A DNA stretch of 64,000 nucleotides, taken from positions 186,001 to 250,000 of the forward strand of contig NZ_SMZR01000003.1 in assembly GCF_004358665.1 (NCBI RefSeq), in the 5' to 3' direction. Below, piece by piece: positions 25,654-34,100 of this stretch (position 1 is the first letter of the stretch; every line of letters starts with the position of its first letter). The notes under the pieces are model-generated. The model worked only from the letters and a program-made list of their open reading frames with translations, was not told the DNA's origin and made no database searches. The DNA is from Jeotgalibacillus sp. S-D1. Lineage in GTDB: Bacteria; Bacillota; Bacilli; Bacillales; Jeotgalibacillaceae. The position numbers were made by a program, and so were the translations under genes.

Positions 25654-26460
25654 TTATGAAAAGCTTGAGAAATGGTATGCCGGCCATGGACCGGATGCAG
25701 CAAACTGCCATCCCGTTTCTTTCATATCCTTTTCATATTGTTGGATTTTTTCTAAAAAAGGTTCAACATCCGATTTAGGAATAAGGTATACACTGTTCCA
25801 GGTCATGTTTTCATCTTTCCCTGTTACATCTTTACTCCAGTTTCTTTTCACATTTCCTTGAAGAACAAATTCTTTCAGCTGAAAGTGGATTTTTTCACTA
25901 ATCCGGGTTTTTTCTTCTTCAAGCTCGGAATCGATCAGCTTGTCCAATTTCTTCTTTTCGAAAAACTGCCGGCCTTTTGGCAGCTCACTAATTTGGGCTC
26001 TTTTCTCTTCGATGGCCGGATTGCTTTTGCTAACCTGGTCTTTTAACAGTGAATCATCACAATAAATCTTCAGGTTCCATTCTTCATTGCCAGCCAGTAA
26101 AGAAAAGGCGCTATTTAACTTATCCTGATTCGTTTGAACTGTATTCATCAGGCTTTCTTCATTTTTATAAATCGTGCAAAATTTCAACGGAACGACAGTG
26201 TACATTTTTGAAAACGCCACAACCGTTTCATGATGATGGAAGGCTTTTTCCTGCAGCCACTCCATATCGTCGTTGATTTTTTCTTTAATGTTTTCCTCTG
26301 AATACTCTTCAGCATTCAGCTGGCAAACGATCGCTGTCGTGCTTCCGAATGAAAGAGTGTAAATCTCTCTTTCACCATCGAACCCTTTAAAAGATGGAAA
26401 CGATTGTTCAGTCGTTTCTTCTGTTGGGATCAGGCCATATAAATAAATAAGATCGCCCAT
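25654..26460 (-). CDS. gvpL: Gas vesicle protein GvpL (GvpF/L family)
   Basis: 268 residues of the GvpL/GvpF family. It starts GDLIYLYGLIPTEE and carries the family block FSKMYTVVPLKFCTIYKNEE near 83-102 and the ending QFAASGPWPAYHFSSF. These proteins line or bind the nascent vesicle shell. It follows gvpG by 6 bases. It is a distant paralogue of GvpF in the same cluster. Confidence 0.93.
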   Translation of the reverse strand: MGDLIYLYGLIPTEETTEQSFPSFKGFDGEREIYTLSFGSTTAIVCQLNAEEYSEENIKEKINDDMEWLQEKAFHHHETVVAFSKMYTVVPLKFCTIYKNEESLMNTVQTNQDKLNSAFSLLAGNEEWNLKIYCDDSLLKDQVSKSNPAIEEKRAQISELPKGRQFFEKKKLDKLIDSELEEEKTRISEKIHFQLKEFVLQGNVKRNWSKDVTGKDENMTWNSVYLIPKSDVEPFLEKIQQYEKDMKETGWQFAASGPWPAYHFSSFS

Positions 26461-26466
26461 CTTTTA

Positions 26467-26724
26467 TCATTCCTTTTTCTTCGTCATCTCTTCCCACTGT
26501 TCCATTTCCCTGCGTTTCGCTATTTCATACCTGGTAATTAATTCTTCTTCCTTATCTTTGTATACATCCTCAGGTATTTCTTCGAGTTCATACATCATCT
26601 GCAATTGAATTAGTTTTTGCTGAATAGTGGGCAGGTCGTATAATTCTTTGTCTGCTTCCTCTTTCACCTTTTCCCCAACCTTGATTACCATATCGATTGG
26701 AAAAGTAACTAATTTGTGCAGCAT
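26467..26724 (-). CDS. gvpG: Gas vesicle protein GvpG
   Basis: 85 residues, highly charged and helical after a short hydrophobic start (MLHKLVTFPIDMVIKVGEKV). The block LQMMYELEEIPEDVYKDKEE is typical for GvpG. Its ATG overlaps the gvpF stop (TAATG), implying translational coupling. Confidence 0.92.
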   Translation of the reverse strand: MLHKLVTFPIDMVIKVGEKVKEEADKELYDLPTIQQKLIQLQMMYELEEIPEDVYKDKEEELITRYEIAKRREMEQWEEMTKKKE

Positions 26725-27494
26725 TAAGCATCTTCCACTTTCAACTTAATATTCACGAAATTGTAGGCTGCCCACGGCCCGCTATAATTAAATTCCACTT
26801 TATCCTGCCATTTGTCATGCAGCTCATTTACCTTTTTATCAAAAGCTTCTTCTTTGTCACGGTCAATTAAAAATGCCCCATTGACCAGCATTTTTTCCCC
26901 AATCGGATCATTCGCTTTTGCTGCTACAGCGAGTTCTTCCAGAGGATTAAAAATTTCCTGTTTCATTTCCTTCTGAAGCTCTACAAAGAATTTTTGTGCA
27001 GCTCCGCCTAATTGAATTCGTTCATAGTAGCTTGCTGCTTCTGACTTTCCTTTTACAGCTTGAGCCATTTTGCCCATTTGCACATTTTCTCGTGCTTGCG
27101 ACTCAAGCCAATCCTTCTTGCCGATCACTTTTAAGCCGACTTCAATTTTCCCTTTTATTTCAGGAAAAAGTTTTTGGAATTGCGGATAAAGGTTTTCCAG
27201 CAGAACAGCTACGTCCTCCTTGGATTGAAATACGTTCCCAAAGCTTACTGGAATAACGGTATCGTTTTCCTTCATTACCGATGACACAGCGCTTTGATGC
27301 ATCATTAAATTATCTTTATTAGGATGATAGATTTTCATTGGAACCTCGGCAGCGACGATCGCTGCATCTTTATGCCGTATGGTGAAGAGCTCTCTTGTCT
27401 CCTCTTCCAATACGATTTCTCCAAACTGATCGTCCTTATCCGATTGAATTCCGCAAAAAATATAAATTCCCATTGTTTCGTCTTGTTGGCTCAT
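26724..27494 (-). CDS. gvpF: Gas vesicle protein GvpF
   Basis: About 256 residues. The GvpF/L signature TVIPVSFGNVFQSKEDV is near 75-91, YYERIQLGG in the middle, and the ending FNYSGPWAAYNFVNI, like GvpL. GvpF contacts GvpA in the shell of other organisms. I take the start at 27494 (MSQQDETMG) with AAGGGAGA upstream; the frame also contains an ATG at 27515 that would overlap gvpN by four bases. Confidence 0.92.
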   Translation of the reverse strand: MSQQDETMGIYIFCGIQSDKDDQFGEIVLEEETRELFTIRHKDAAIVAAEVPMKIYHPNKDNLMMHQSAVSSVMKENDTVIPVSFGNVFQSKEDVAVLLENLYPQFQKLFPEIKGKIEVGLKVIGKKDWLESQARENVQMGKMAQAVKGKSEAASYYERIQLGGAAQKFFVELQKEMKQEIFNPLEELAVAAKANDPIGEKMLVNGAFLIDRDKEEAFDKKVNELHDKWQDKVEFNYSGPWAAYNFVNIKLKVEDA

Positions 27495-27511
27495 GGTGTA
27501 TCTCCCTTTCG

Positions 27512-28429
27512 TCACTCTGCAACTTTTAGGCTTTTACATGCTTTCAGAATCATGTCTTCCGCATCACTTAGTGATTGTTCATCATCGAGACAACGGCTTA
27601 CCTGATGTCCGAGGATATCAACGCACAAACGCTGAAAGTCAGGATCTTTGCCATCAACCGGAATATCCTGTTCTGCAGCCAGATTGGCGATCATTATTGA
27701 AGCACGCAAACTTGGACCGGTGTCCTCCTGGCATTTCTCACGCAATTTCGCTACTAAAGTGGTAATCGCTTTAGCCTGATTTTCGTCCATATCTGTCTTT
27801 TCGGCGATAATAGTCGATTCCCGATCAACGCCCTTATATCCGACATGCATGGTAATTAAGCGATCCAGCAACGCGTCCTGCGTTTTAAAAACACCTGCAT
27901 ATTCTGCAGGATTGCTAGTAAAAATAACTGAAAAATCGGGATGAACCTTTACAAAGGGTTCGGTCATCTTTGAACCATACAAGGGAAGGATATTCTCTTC
28001 CAATATGGATAAGAAGATATTGTTTGTTGTTGGTTTTGATCTCGTAAATTCATCATAGATAAGCGTATATCCATGTTTTACTGCTTCCAGCAAACGCCCG
28101 TCTCTCCAGGCCTCTGTCACTGTTTCTTCTTTCTTGTAAACAGTGCGGATATAATTATCCACAACCTTCTGACTTGAATAACCGGTAAAATCGCCAATTA
28201 AGTCTTTGTTGTTTAATTCATGGTTACCATGTATCAGCATGACAGGTTTTTTTCTTTTTTTTGCTAATGCGAGTGCCAGAGAAGTTTTTCCCGCTCCGGT
28301 AGGACCAGTAAAATGTACAGGGTAGCCCGCTTTAAGGTATTGTAAAGATCGAGATAACAAATCTTTTGTCTCTTCGTCTTGAACCAATCCCTTTGTATTT
28401 TTAGTAGCCTTCTCTTTTAAAACCGTCAC
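27512..28429 (-). CDS. gvpN: Gas vesicle AAA ATPase GvpN
   Basis: 305 residues, MoxR-type AAA+ ATPase. Walker A is TGPTGAGKTSLALALAKK (about 40-57), Walker B is YTLIYDEFTRSKPTTNN (about 116-132), and the sensor/arginine region holds VIFTSNPAEYAGV. GvpN is needed for enlargement of bicones to full cylinders and probably remodels the shell with ATP. It follows gvpR by 27 bases. Confidence 0.94.
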   Translation of the reverse strand: MTVLKEKATKNTKGLVQDEETKDLLSRSLQYLKAGYPVHFTGPTGAGKTSLALALAKKRKKPVMLIHGNHELNNKDLIGDFTGYSSQKVVDNYIRTVYKKEETVTEAWRDGRLLEAVKHGYTLIYDEFTRSKPTTNNIFLSILEENILPLYGSKMTEPFVKVHPDFSVIFTSNPAEYAGVFKTQDALLDRLITMHVGYKGVDRESTIIAEKTDMDENQAKAITTLVAKLREKCQEDTGPSLRASIMIANLAAEQDIPVDGKDPDFQRLCVDILGHQVSRCLDDEQSLSDAEDMILKACKSLKVAE

Positions 28430-28456
28430 TCTTTTCCCCTCCTAGCACAACCTGCT

Positions 28457-28741
28457 CTAGACTTCCTGATCAATGGCACTTCTATAGCGGATATCGCGTC
28501 TTTTAAAAGAGGTAATCTCGACATCTTTATTTAGATAGACGTCATACACACCGATCATTTCGTCTTTTGCATATTTTTTCATGTATTCTTTTTCCTCAAT
28601 TACCTCGACTGTGAGCTTCCAGCCTTGTTCGTCATTGTTTTCACCTGTGGTTATGCTTTCAACTGAGGTTATTTTGTGAAGGGGGGCAACATGTTCATTG
28701 AAGAAATCAGCAGTGTTACCCATTATTTTTTTAATCTCCAT
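28457..28741 (-). CDS. gvpR: Gas vesicle protein GvpR (GvpO family)
   Basis: 94 residues. The segment GWKLTVEVIEEKEYMKKYAK followed by DEMIGVYDVYLNKDVEITSF and RRDIRYRSA is the GvpO/GvpR family signature (PF05800). In haloarchaea GvpO is required for assembly. It is the first gene after the strong intercistronic hairpin at 28768-28792, so it begins the accessory half of the operon. Confidence 0.9.
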   Translation of the reverse strand: MEIKKIMGNTADFFNEHVAPLHKITSVESITTGENNDEQGWKLTVEVIEEKEYMKKYAKDEMIGVYDVYLNKDVEITSFKRRDIRYRSAIDQEV

Positions 28742-28767
28742 AGTGACCTCCTGCTAAATAGAATGGA

Positions 28768-28792
28768 CGATCAGAGGGTTGTCCTCTGATCG
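28768..28792. terminator. Intercistronic hairpin between gvpB and gvpR
   Basis: CGATCAGAGG pairs exactly with CCTCTGATCG around a five-base loop, and flanking AGAATG/CATTCT can extend the stem. There is no T tract, so partial termination, processing or 3'-end protection of the gvpAPQB part is more likely than full termination. Confidence 0.75.
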
Positions 28793-28808
28793 CATTCTGT
28801 AGTTTACC

Positions 28809-29078
28809 CTAAATACTGAAACTTGCTTCATTTCTTTCACGGTCATTTTGCTTGAGGAAGCGGCCTTCATCTTCTACTTCGTCACGAAGCAATCCAACAG
28901 CTTCCGCATAACGCAACCATGTGTCCACACTTGCAATAACAACTCGTGCCTCAACGGTTAGAATTTCAATTCCTACTACTGATACTCTTACGAACGCATC
29001 AATTACGATCCCTTTATCTAAAATTCTGTCGATTACCTCAGCCAGACTTGAACTGTCAGTACTTTTTTGAACTGCCAT
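28809..29078 (-). CDS. gvpB: Gas vesicle structural protein GvpB (GvpA paralogue)
   Basis: 89 residues. Residues 1-70 are nearly identical to GvpA at 30095: [55 protein letters not shown]. The two differ mainly after residue 70, where GvpB has a longer charged tail. It forms ribs of the vesicle wall. I choose the start at 29078 (MAVQKS) by alignment with GvpA; six more codons are open upstream. Confidence 0.95.
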   Translation of the reverse strand: MAVQKSTDSSSLAEVIDRILDKGIVIDAFVRVSVVGIEILTVEARVVIASVDTWLRYAEAVGLLRDEVEDEGRFLKQNDRERNEASFSI

Positions 29079-29104
29079 TTTGCATTCTCCTTTCAATTTT
29101 CCAT

Positions 29105-29563
29105 TTAAGAACTCTTATCAGAGTAATTTTTAATATTGTTTGAGCTTTTCACATCGTTATAGCCTTTTATATCGCGATAACTTTTAAGATTGCTGATGCT
29201 CTTGAGGTTTTGTACGCCCTTAACTTTCTTGTTCTTTTCATCAGAAGAGATCTTTTTCTGAAACTCTTCCCCGGCTTCCTTAACTTTGCCGAGCTTGTCC
29301 CCTACAGAAAGCAAAACGTCCTGTGCTTTCTCTTTTGCTTCTTCTGCTTTGCCGTGCACTTTGTCTGCGTTTTCGTTTTTGGCTGTATCGAGTTTTTCTG
29401 CAGCTTCATCGGCTTTATCCTGCAAGCCGCCAACCATTTTTTCTTTTGCTTTTTCTTTTACCGTATCTTTTACTTTTTCTTTTACAGGTTCAGGACTGTG
29501 TTCAACTGCCTTTTTAGCCAATTTGCCAGCTGCTTTTTTAATTGGCTTTCCCTTGTCCATCAA
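29105..29563 (-). CDS. gvpQ: Gas vesicle protein GvpQ
   Basis: 152 residues, very Lys/Glu/Asp-rich, low-complexity and helical ([30 protein letters not shown]). The C-terminal 40 residues are a run of short similar units of the type [20 protein letters not shown]. GvpQ is specific to Bacillus-type clusters and of unknown role. It lies between gvpP and gvpB, ahead of the hairpin, so it should be expressed with the structural genes. Confidence 0.85.
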   Translation of the reverse strand: MMDKGKPIKKAAGKLAKKAVEHSPEPVKEKVKDTVKEKAKEKMVGGLQDKADEAAEKLDTAKNENADKVHGKAEEAKEKAQDVLLSVGDKLGKVKEAGEEFQKKISSDEKNKKVKGVQNLKSISNLKSYRDIKGYNDVKSSNNIKNYSDKSS

Positions 29564-29593
29564 GTTCCCCCCTTTCGAGGATCGAAAGCGGAA

Positions 29594-30055
29594 TTAGTCT
29601 TTCTTGGATTCAACCAGATTACTCAGCATGCTTTCAATTCTCTCAAGGCGTTCATTTAAGTTTTTGTTGTCTTCTTTAATTTCATCATATTGTGACGACT
29701 GTTCTTCGTCAGCAGAATTTTCTTCTTTGTTGCTGTCGCCTTTCAGCTTAGCTCCCAGCAGTCCAGGCGCTTTCATGGCACCTTTGCTCAAATAGCCTGT
29801 AGCTGATTGACGTAAGCCATTTAAAGCCTGTTCGGTAATCACTTCCTGTGCCGTTCTTTTCAGCTCTTTACCAGCAATTCTCATCATTTCAGACTCACCC
29901 AGGCTTTTTAGTACTTTCTTGCTTGTTCCGGGACTTGAGAGCAATCCGATTCCAGCTCCCATTACACCGCCAAGAATGGCAAGATTCATGGAAGACGATG
30001 AACCGCCACCAGTTTTTTCTTCTGATTTAGTTGTTTCTTCTTTTTTAGCTGTCAT
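29594..30055 (-). CDS. gvpP: Gas vesicle protein GvpP
   Basis: 153 residues. A Thr/Ser/Lys/Glu-rich head precedes a Gly-rich hydrophobic YtxH-like segment NLAILGGVMGAGIGLLSSPG (24-43). A helical middle follows, with a C-terminal coiled coil EDNKNLNERLERIESML. The same two elements, in the same order, flank the middle of GvpT, so GvpP and GvpT look like paralogues or share a docking plan. Biochemical role unknown. Confidence 0.85.
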   Translation of the reverse strand: MTAKKEETTKSEEKTGGGSSSSMNLAILGGVMGAGIGLLSSPGTSKKVLKSLGESEMMRIAGKELKRTAQEVITEQALNGLRQSATGYLSKGAMKAPGLLGAKLKGDSNKEENSADEEQSSQYDEIKEDNKNLNERLERIESMLSNLVESKKD

Positions 30056-30094
30056 CTGACGGACCTCTTCTCTTTATAATTGAATTATTTTTAT

Positions 30095-30355
30095 TTAATA
30101 GCTGAATTCTGCTTCACGATCATTTTCGCGCTTACTAAGGAAATCTTCTTCAACTTCGTCACGAAGCAATCCAACTGCTTCTGCATAACGCAACCATGTA
30201 TCCACACTTGCAATGACAACGCGGGCTTCAATTGTTAAAATTTCAATTCCAACAAGCGAAACTCTGACGAAAGCATCAATAACAATTCCTTTGTCCAATA
30301 TGCGGTCAATGACTTCTGCAAGGCTTGAACTATCTGTACTTTTTTGTATAGCCAT
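30095..30355 (-). CDS. gvpA: Major gas vesicle structural protein GvpA
   Basis: 86 residues of the highly conserved gas vesicle shell protein: [58 protein letters not shown]. The hydrophobic beta-hairpin faces the gas space. It is the first gene of the cluster, with GAGAGGAG seven bases before the ATG. The closely similar gvpB lies three genes downstream. Confidence 0.96.
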   Translation of the reverse strand: MAIQKSTDSSSLAEVIDRILDKGIVIDAFVRVSLVGIEILTIEARVVIASVDTWLRYAEAVGLLRDEVEEDFLSKRENDREAEFSY

Positions 30356-30430
30356 ATCACATTTCTCCTCTCAACTATTTATAAGTGGCCGAGGTGACAT
30401 TTAACATTAAATATGCGGTTTACTAGCTAT

Positions 30431-30456
30431 ATACCATTAACCATCACAACTAAAAC
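30431..30456 (-). promoter_or_regulatory. Candidate sigma-B-like promoter of gvpA
   Basis: GTTTTA, 14 bases, TGGTAT on the minus strand, 76 bases before the gvpA ATG. This resembles the general-stress sigma-B pattern (GTTTAA, 12-14, GGGTAT) with one mismatch in each box. Weak evidence on its own. Confidence 0.35.
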
Positions 30457-30750
30457 ATTCCCCGGAAAGTAATTAATTATTTAAGACATAAATTTCCTCG
30501 CATATGTCACCATTTTCTCGTTTTGTAATATAAAACACGTATCTGTTCTCGTTTTTGAGCAAAATATTTCTTTGTGTTACAGATATATTACATTTACAGG
30601 AATTTATTTTTTTACTGCGATAATTTTTTAGTCTTAGTTAAATGGTATTAATACATCCTGTTCCACTAATAAAAACAAGGACAAATCGCCTATTTTGCAA
30701 ACGAAAGGAACGGGATACAACAAGATGAAATTATTTTATTGAAATAATAA

Positions 30751-30776
30751 AAGGACCGTTCCCATGAACGGTCCTT
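30751..30776 (-). terminator. Terminator of the 79-codon gene
   Basis: AAGGACCGTTC pairs exactly with GAACGGTCCTT around a four-base loop, followed on the minus strand by TTTTATT. Confidence 0.9.
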
Positions 30777-30788
30777 CTTTTGTCAGCC

Positions 30789-31025
30789 TTATTTTTTTAT
30801 TAATTGCTCCATTTGTTTGTTTCTCATTTGCCGTTCTTCCATTGATACAAGATCATACTTCTTCAACAGATGAAACAGTTCATTTAATTCTTCCTGCCTG
30901 AGCCCGGTTTTTAAAAATTGCTGTGCCCCTTCATAAAGGTGGGAAGGAAGAAAATCCAGCTGGCTGTCAAGCTTATTTACAACTTCCTGATGAGAATGAT
31001 CAATTGAACATGTACCCAATAACAT
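30789..31025 (-). CDS. Small hypothetical protein
   Basis: 78 residues, unrecognised. It is helical and charged, with a dense C-terminal helix (SMEERQMRNKQMEQLIKK) and one Cys near the N-terminus (LLGTCSIDHSHQ). No signal peptide or membrane segment. ATG at 31025 with GAAGGGG a few bases upstream (a GTG directly precedes it). It has its own terminator and an 84-base gap to the nuclease gene, so it is likely a separate short gene. No function proposed. Confidence 0.65.
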   Translation of the reverse strand: MLLGTCSIDHSHQEVVNKLDSQLDFLPSHLYEGAQQFLKTGLRQEELNELFHLLKKYDLVSMEERQMRNKQMEQLIKK

Positions 31026-31109
31026 CACCCCTTCTATTTATTATCTCTACTTTAACGGAATGGAGACTGGAGTTCAGTTCACTTGGTTCTATAATCATCT
31101 TATCGATTC

Positions 31110-34100
31110 TTAAGACGCTTTCTTACCTTTTAAACGTTTTTTAGTAAACGGGTCAATTGGATTGCCATCTGAATCAAGGAAAAGGATATCGGCTTTTTTG
31201 GCATTACCTGATATCTCAATTTTTTTAATGTTTTCTGCCCCTCTTACTACTGATACATTTTTGTGCTTTACTACCACTTCTTTTACATTCTCTCCGGAAA
31301 AGTCATATTCCGCTTTCGCACGTGCAGGATGAAGCAATACTTCAATATCCTTCATCCCTTTTCCAGAGAAAGTAACGTTTGTACCACGGATCAAAAGCTT
31401 CGCGGGTTTTACTTTATGATTCGCCTGGATATGCACATCATGTTCAAAAAACACCAGCTTTTTATCATTATACTCGCCCAGATCAATAATCTTTTTATCA
31501 GGCTCCTCTTCAGGGGCTGTAAGACTAATTTGTGCCAGCAGCGGATCGTGGTCGCTTGCGCGGCCATGCGCTTCCATGAAATCTGCATTGATATGAACAA
31601 TATCGATGACAGAACGCTCAGCAAGATTATTTGACACAAGGATATGATCCAGCACCTGAGCGTTTCCTTCATAGTTATAGGTATAACGGTTTTCTTTTTC
31701 CACCCGTTCAATCAGATTGGTCAGCTCTTCCCCCTTTAGCATTTGCAGTGGCGCGGAGAATTCAAAATCATTTAAATCGCCAAGCACCACGACATTGGCA
31801 TCCGGGGTCTGGGCTTTAACATCCTGCACAAAGCCATTTACTATTTGTGCCAGCTCAATGCGCTGGGCCTCACTGCCTAATACTGGCGGCTGGTTTTTAC
31901 CAAACAGCGGCTGATCTCCGCCTTTTGAGTTAAAGTGATTGGCAATCACGATAACTTTTTTTCCATTAAATGAAAACTCTGCAACAACCGGTTTTCGCGT
32001 ATCAATAAATCCTGCTGGATCGATACGGCCCGGGTTAAGTGTTAATTCGCCATCTACATAATCAATCGCTTCATTTGCTGTTCCCTGTGTTCCTTCTGTC
32101 AGTTCAACTCGCTCAGCATTATAAAGGAAGCCATTTCGAATGTTTCCGCCAGGCTGTCCGCCATCCTTCTTGTCTTCCGGAATAACTTCTGTATAAGAAT
32201 AAGCTGGTCCGCCAAGACGAATGATTTCATCAATCAGACGCTGATAGCTTGCTTCTCCGGAAACCGTTCCGTCATCTGTCGGCCCGTTTCCATCTTGAAC
32301 CTCCGTCAAACCAATGATGTCCGGAGACTTCAGATCGGTTATAAATGACTGAGCAATTCGTGTAACTTTTTCATCGCTTGTCGATGAAGGATTTGCCGAG
32401 AAGTTTTCTACATTATAAGAGGCAACATGAAGCTGCTCCTCGTCCCGTTCTATGGTTGTGGCTCCCGGCTCCAGCCCCCCGTCTTCAAAGGTAGGAACAG
32501 TGCCGCTGCCTGCAAGCACTTTGTACTTTCCAAATCCATAGCTCATCACACCTTCAGCTGTTGATGCGATGGTATCACCGGTTTTGACCACCAGGCTTTC
32601 ATCATCGATATCAAGCGTTACACGTTCCGGATTAAAATCATCCGGCTTAAGCAGTGCGCCGCCTGCCTGAGTGTAGGCTTCATCTCCGCGGTTAGTAATG
32701 ACAGCTATTTCACCATATTTTTGAGGTCCGCTAACAGTCCCTTCCACCACTTCAACCAGCATGCCTTCAATGCTTTCGTAAAAGTCGACTCCATCCTCCT
32801 CAGGTTCAAAAGCTGTTAAACCGTCGTTATCAATGATCGTTGTTGGAACCTTTACGCCATCAGGCCCGCCAAAAACAACGGGTTCGGGAAGATCCGCTGC
32901 ATCTGCAACCTTTGATACACCGGATGCATTAATTTGCGTCACCGGCAAATCATTTTGCGCACGATCCGCATACCCTTCGACAAAGAACTCCATTACTGTC
33001 CCGCTTGCTTTAACATGATTTCCTTTTTCCATTCCATGACTGCTGCGATAAACCAGAATTCCTTCCGAAGTGCGTGGATCCTCATCCGGTTCAAGAGACT
33101 GCATATAAAAGCTGTTGCGGTTCACAACGTAAGTTACTACCCCTTGAACATCAGACACTGCCAGCCCTTCATATGGAGAGAAATGGTCTGCACCTTGAAT
33201 ATCGTGAATCTTGATTTCTTCTTTTTGGATAATATACGAGAAGCTTGCGGTTTTGCTCGTTGTCATGCCTTCTTTTACTGCAATTGCTTTAATCGTCGTG
33301 TCTTTTGTCAGTACTACACCATCTGTATAACGCTCGCTTGCGGCAGTTGGCTCTGATCCATCTGTGGTGTAATAAATTTCTGCTCCTTCTGTTGACGTTT
33401 CCAGCTTAATTGAATCCCCCGACGCTACAAATCCTCCGCCTGGCGTTGCCGTTACAGCGCTCACCTGATTGGAATCAAAAATAACATCCGAAGAAGTACG
33501 GGGAACCAGCTGATACGTCCCGTTATATTCACCAACTACACCGGTTACAGACTCATATGTGCTGCCTGTATCAAATGTGATTGCCGGATCTGCTGGCCGT
33601 ATAACAATCGCATTCCCATTTTCATCTACGCCATTATAATTTCCGCTGGCAAACGATTCAATCTTAATTGTTGACGCTTTGACTAGCATTGCTTCCTGAG
33701 CCTCTGAAAGGCCGGAGGAAGGAACAGCCTGGGCTTTTGGCACATCTTCTTTTCCTGTAACGGTAACATTTGCAGGTGTTGAACTGATTTGAGCCAGTCC
33801 ATTATAGTTCTCAAGCACTCCTGTTAGCTGCAGGCGGTCACCGGGTTCTGCCACTGCAGTTGAGCGAACCACAATTCCCGCTTCTTCATCCTGTATATAA
33901 ATATTGTTGGCTCCTCCCTGAGCAAACACTGCGGTGACAACACCGGAGGTCAGCACAGTTGACCCAAGCTCCTGTTCACGAACCTGTTTTATAGTAGAAG
34001 ATTGAATGACATTGTATGTAAAAGTAGAAACATCGCTATCCTCTAAATCATCAGCGGTTGCATACACCTCAAAGGATGCATCTTCCGTTATTTCAATCGG

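Larger units (their letters stand above)
30356..30788. other. Upstream region of the gas-vesicle operon
   Basis: AT-rich and without a supported gene. It holds the gvpA leader, the candidate promoter at 30431-30456, and the terminator at 30751-30776. The remaining ~290 bases are AT-rich tracts that may be regulatory; no palindrome or riboswitch was recognised. Confidence 0.6.
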
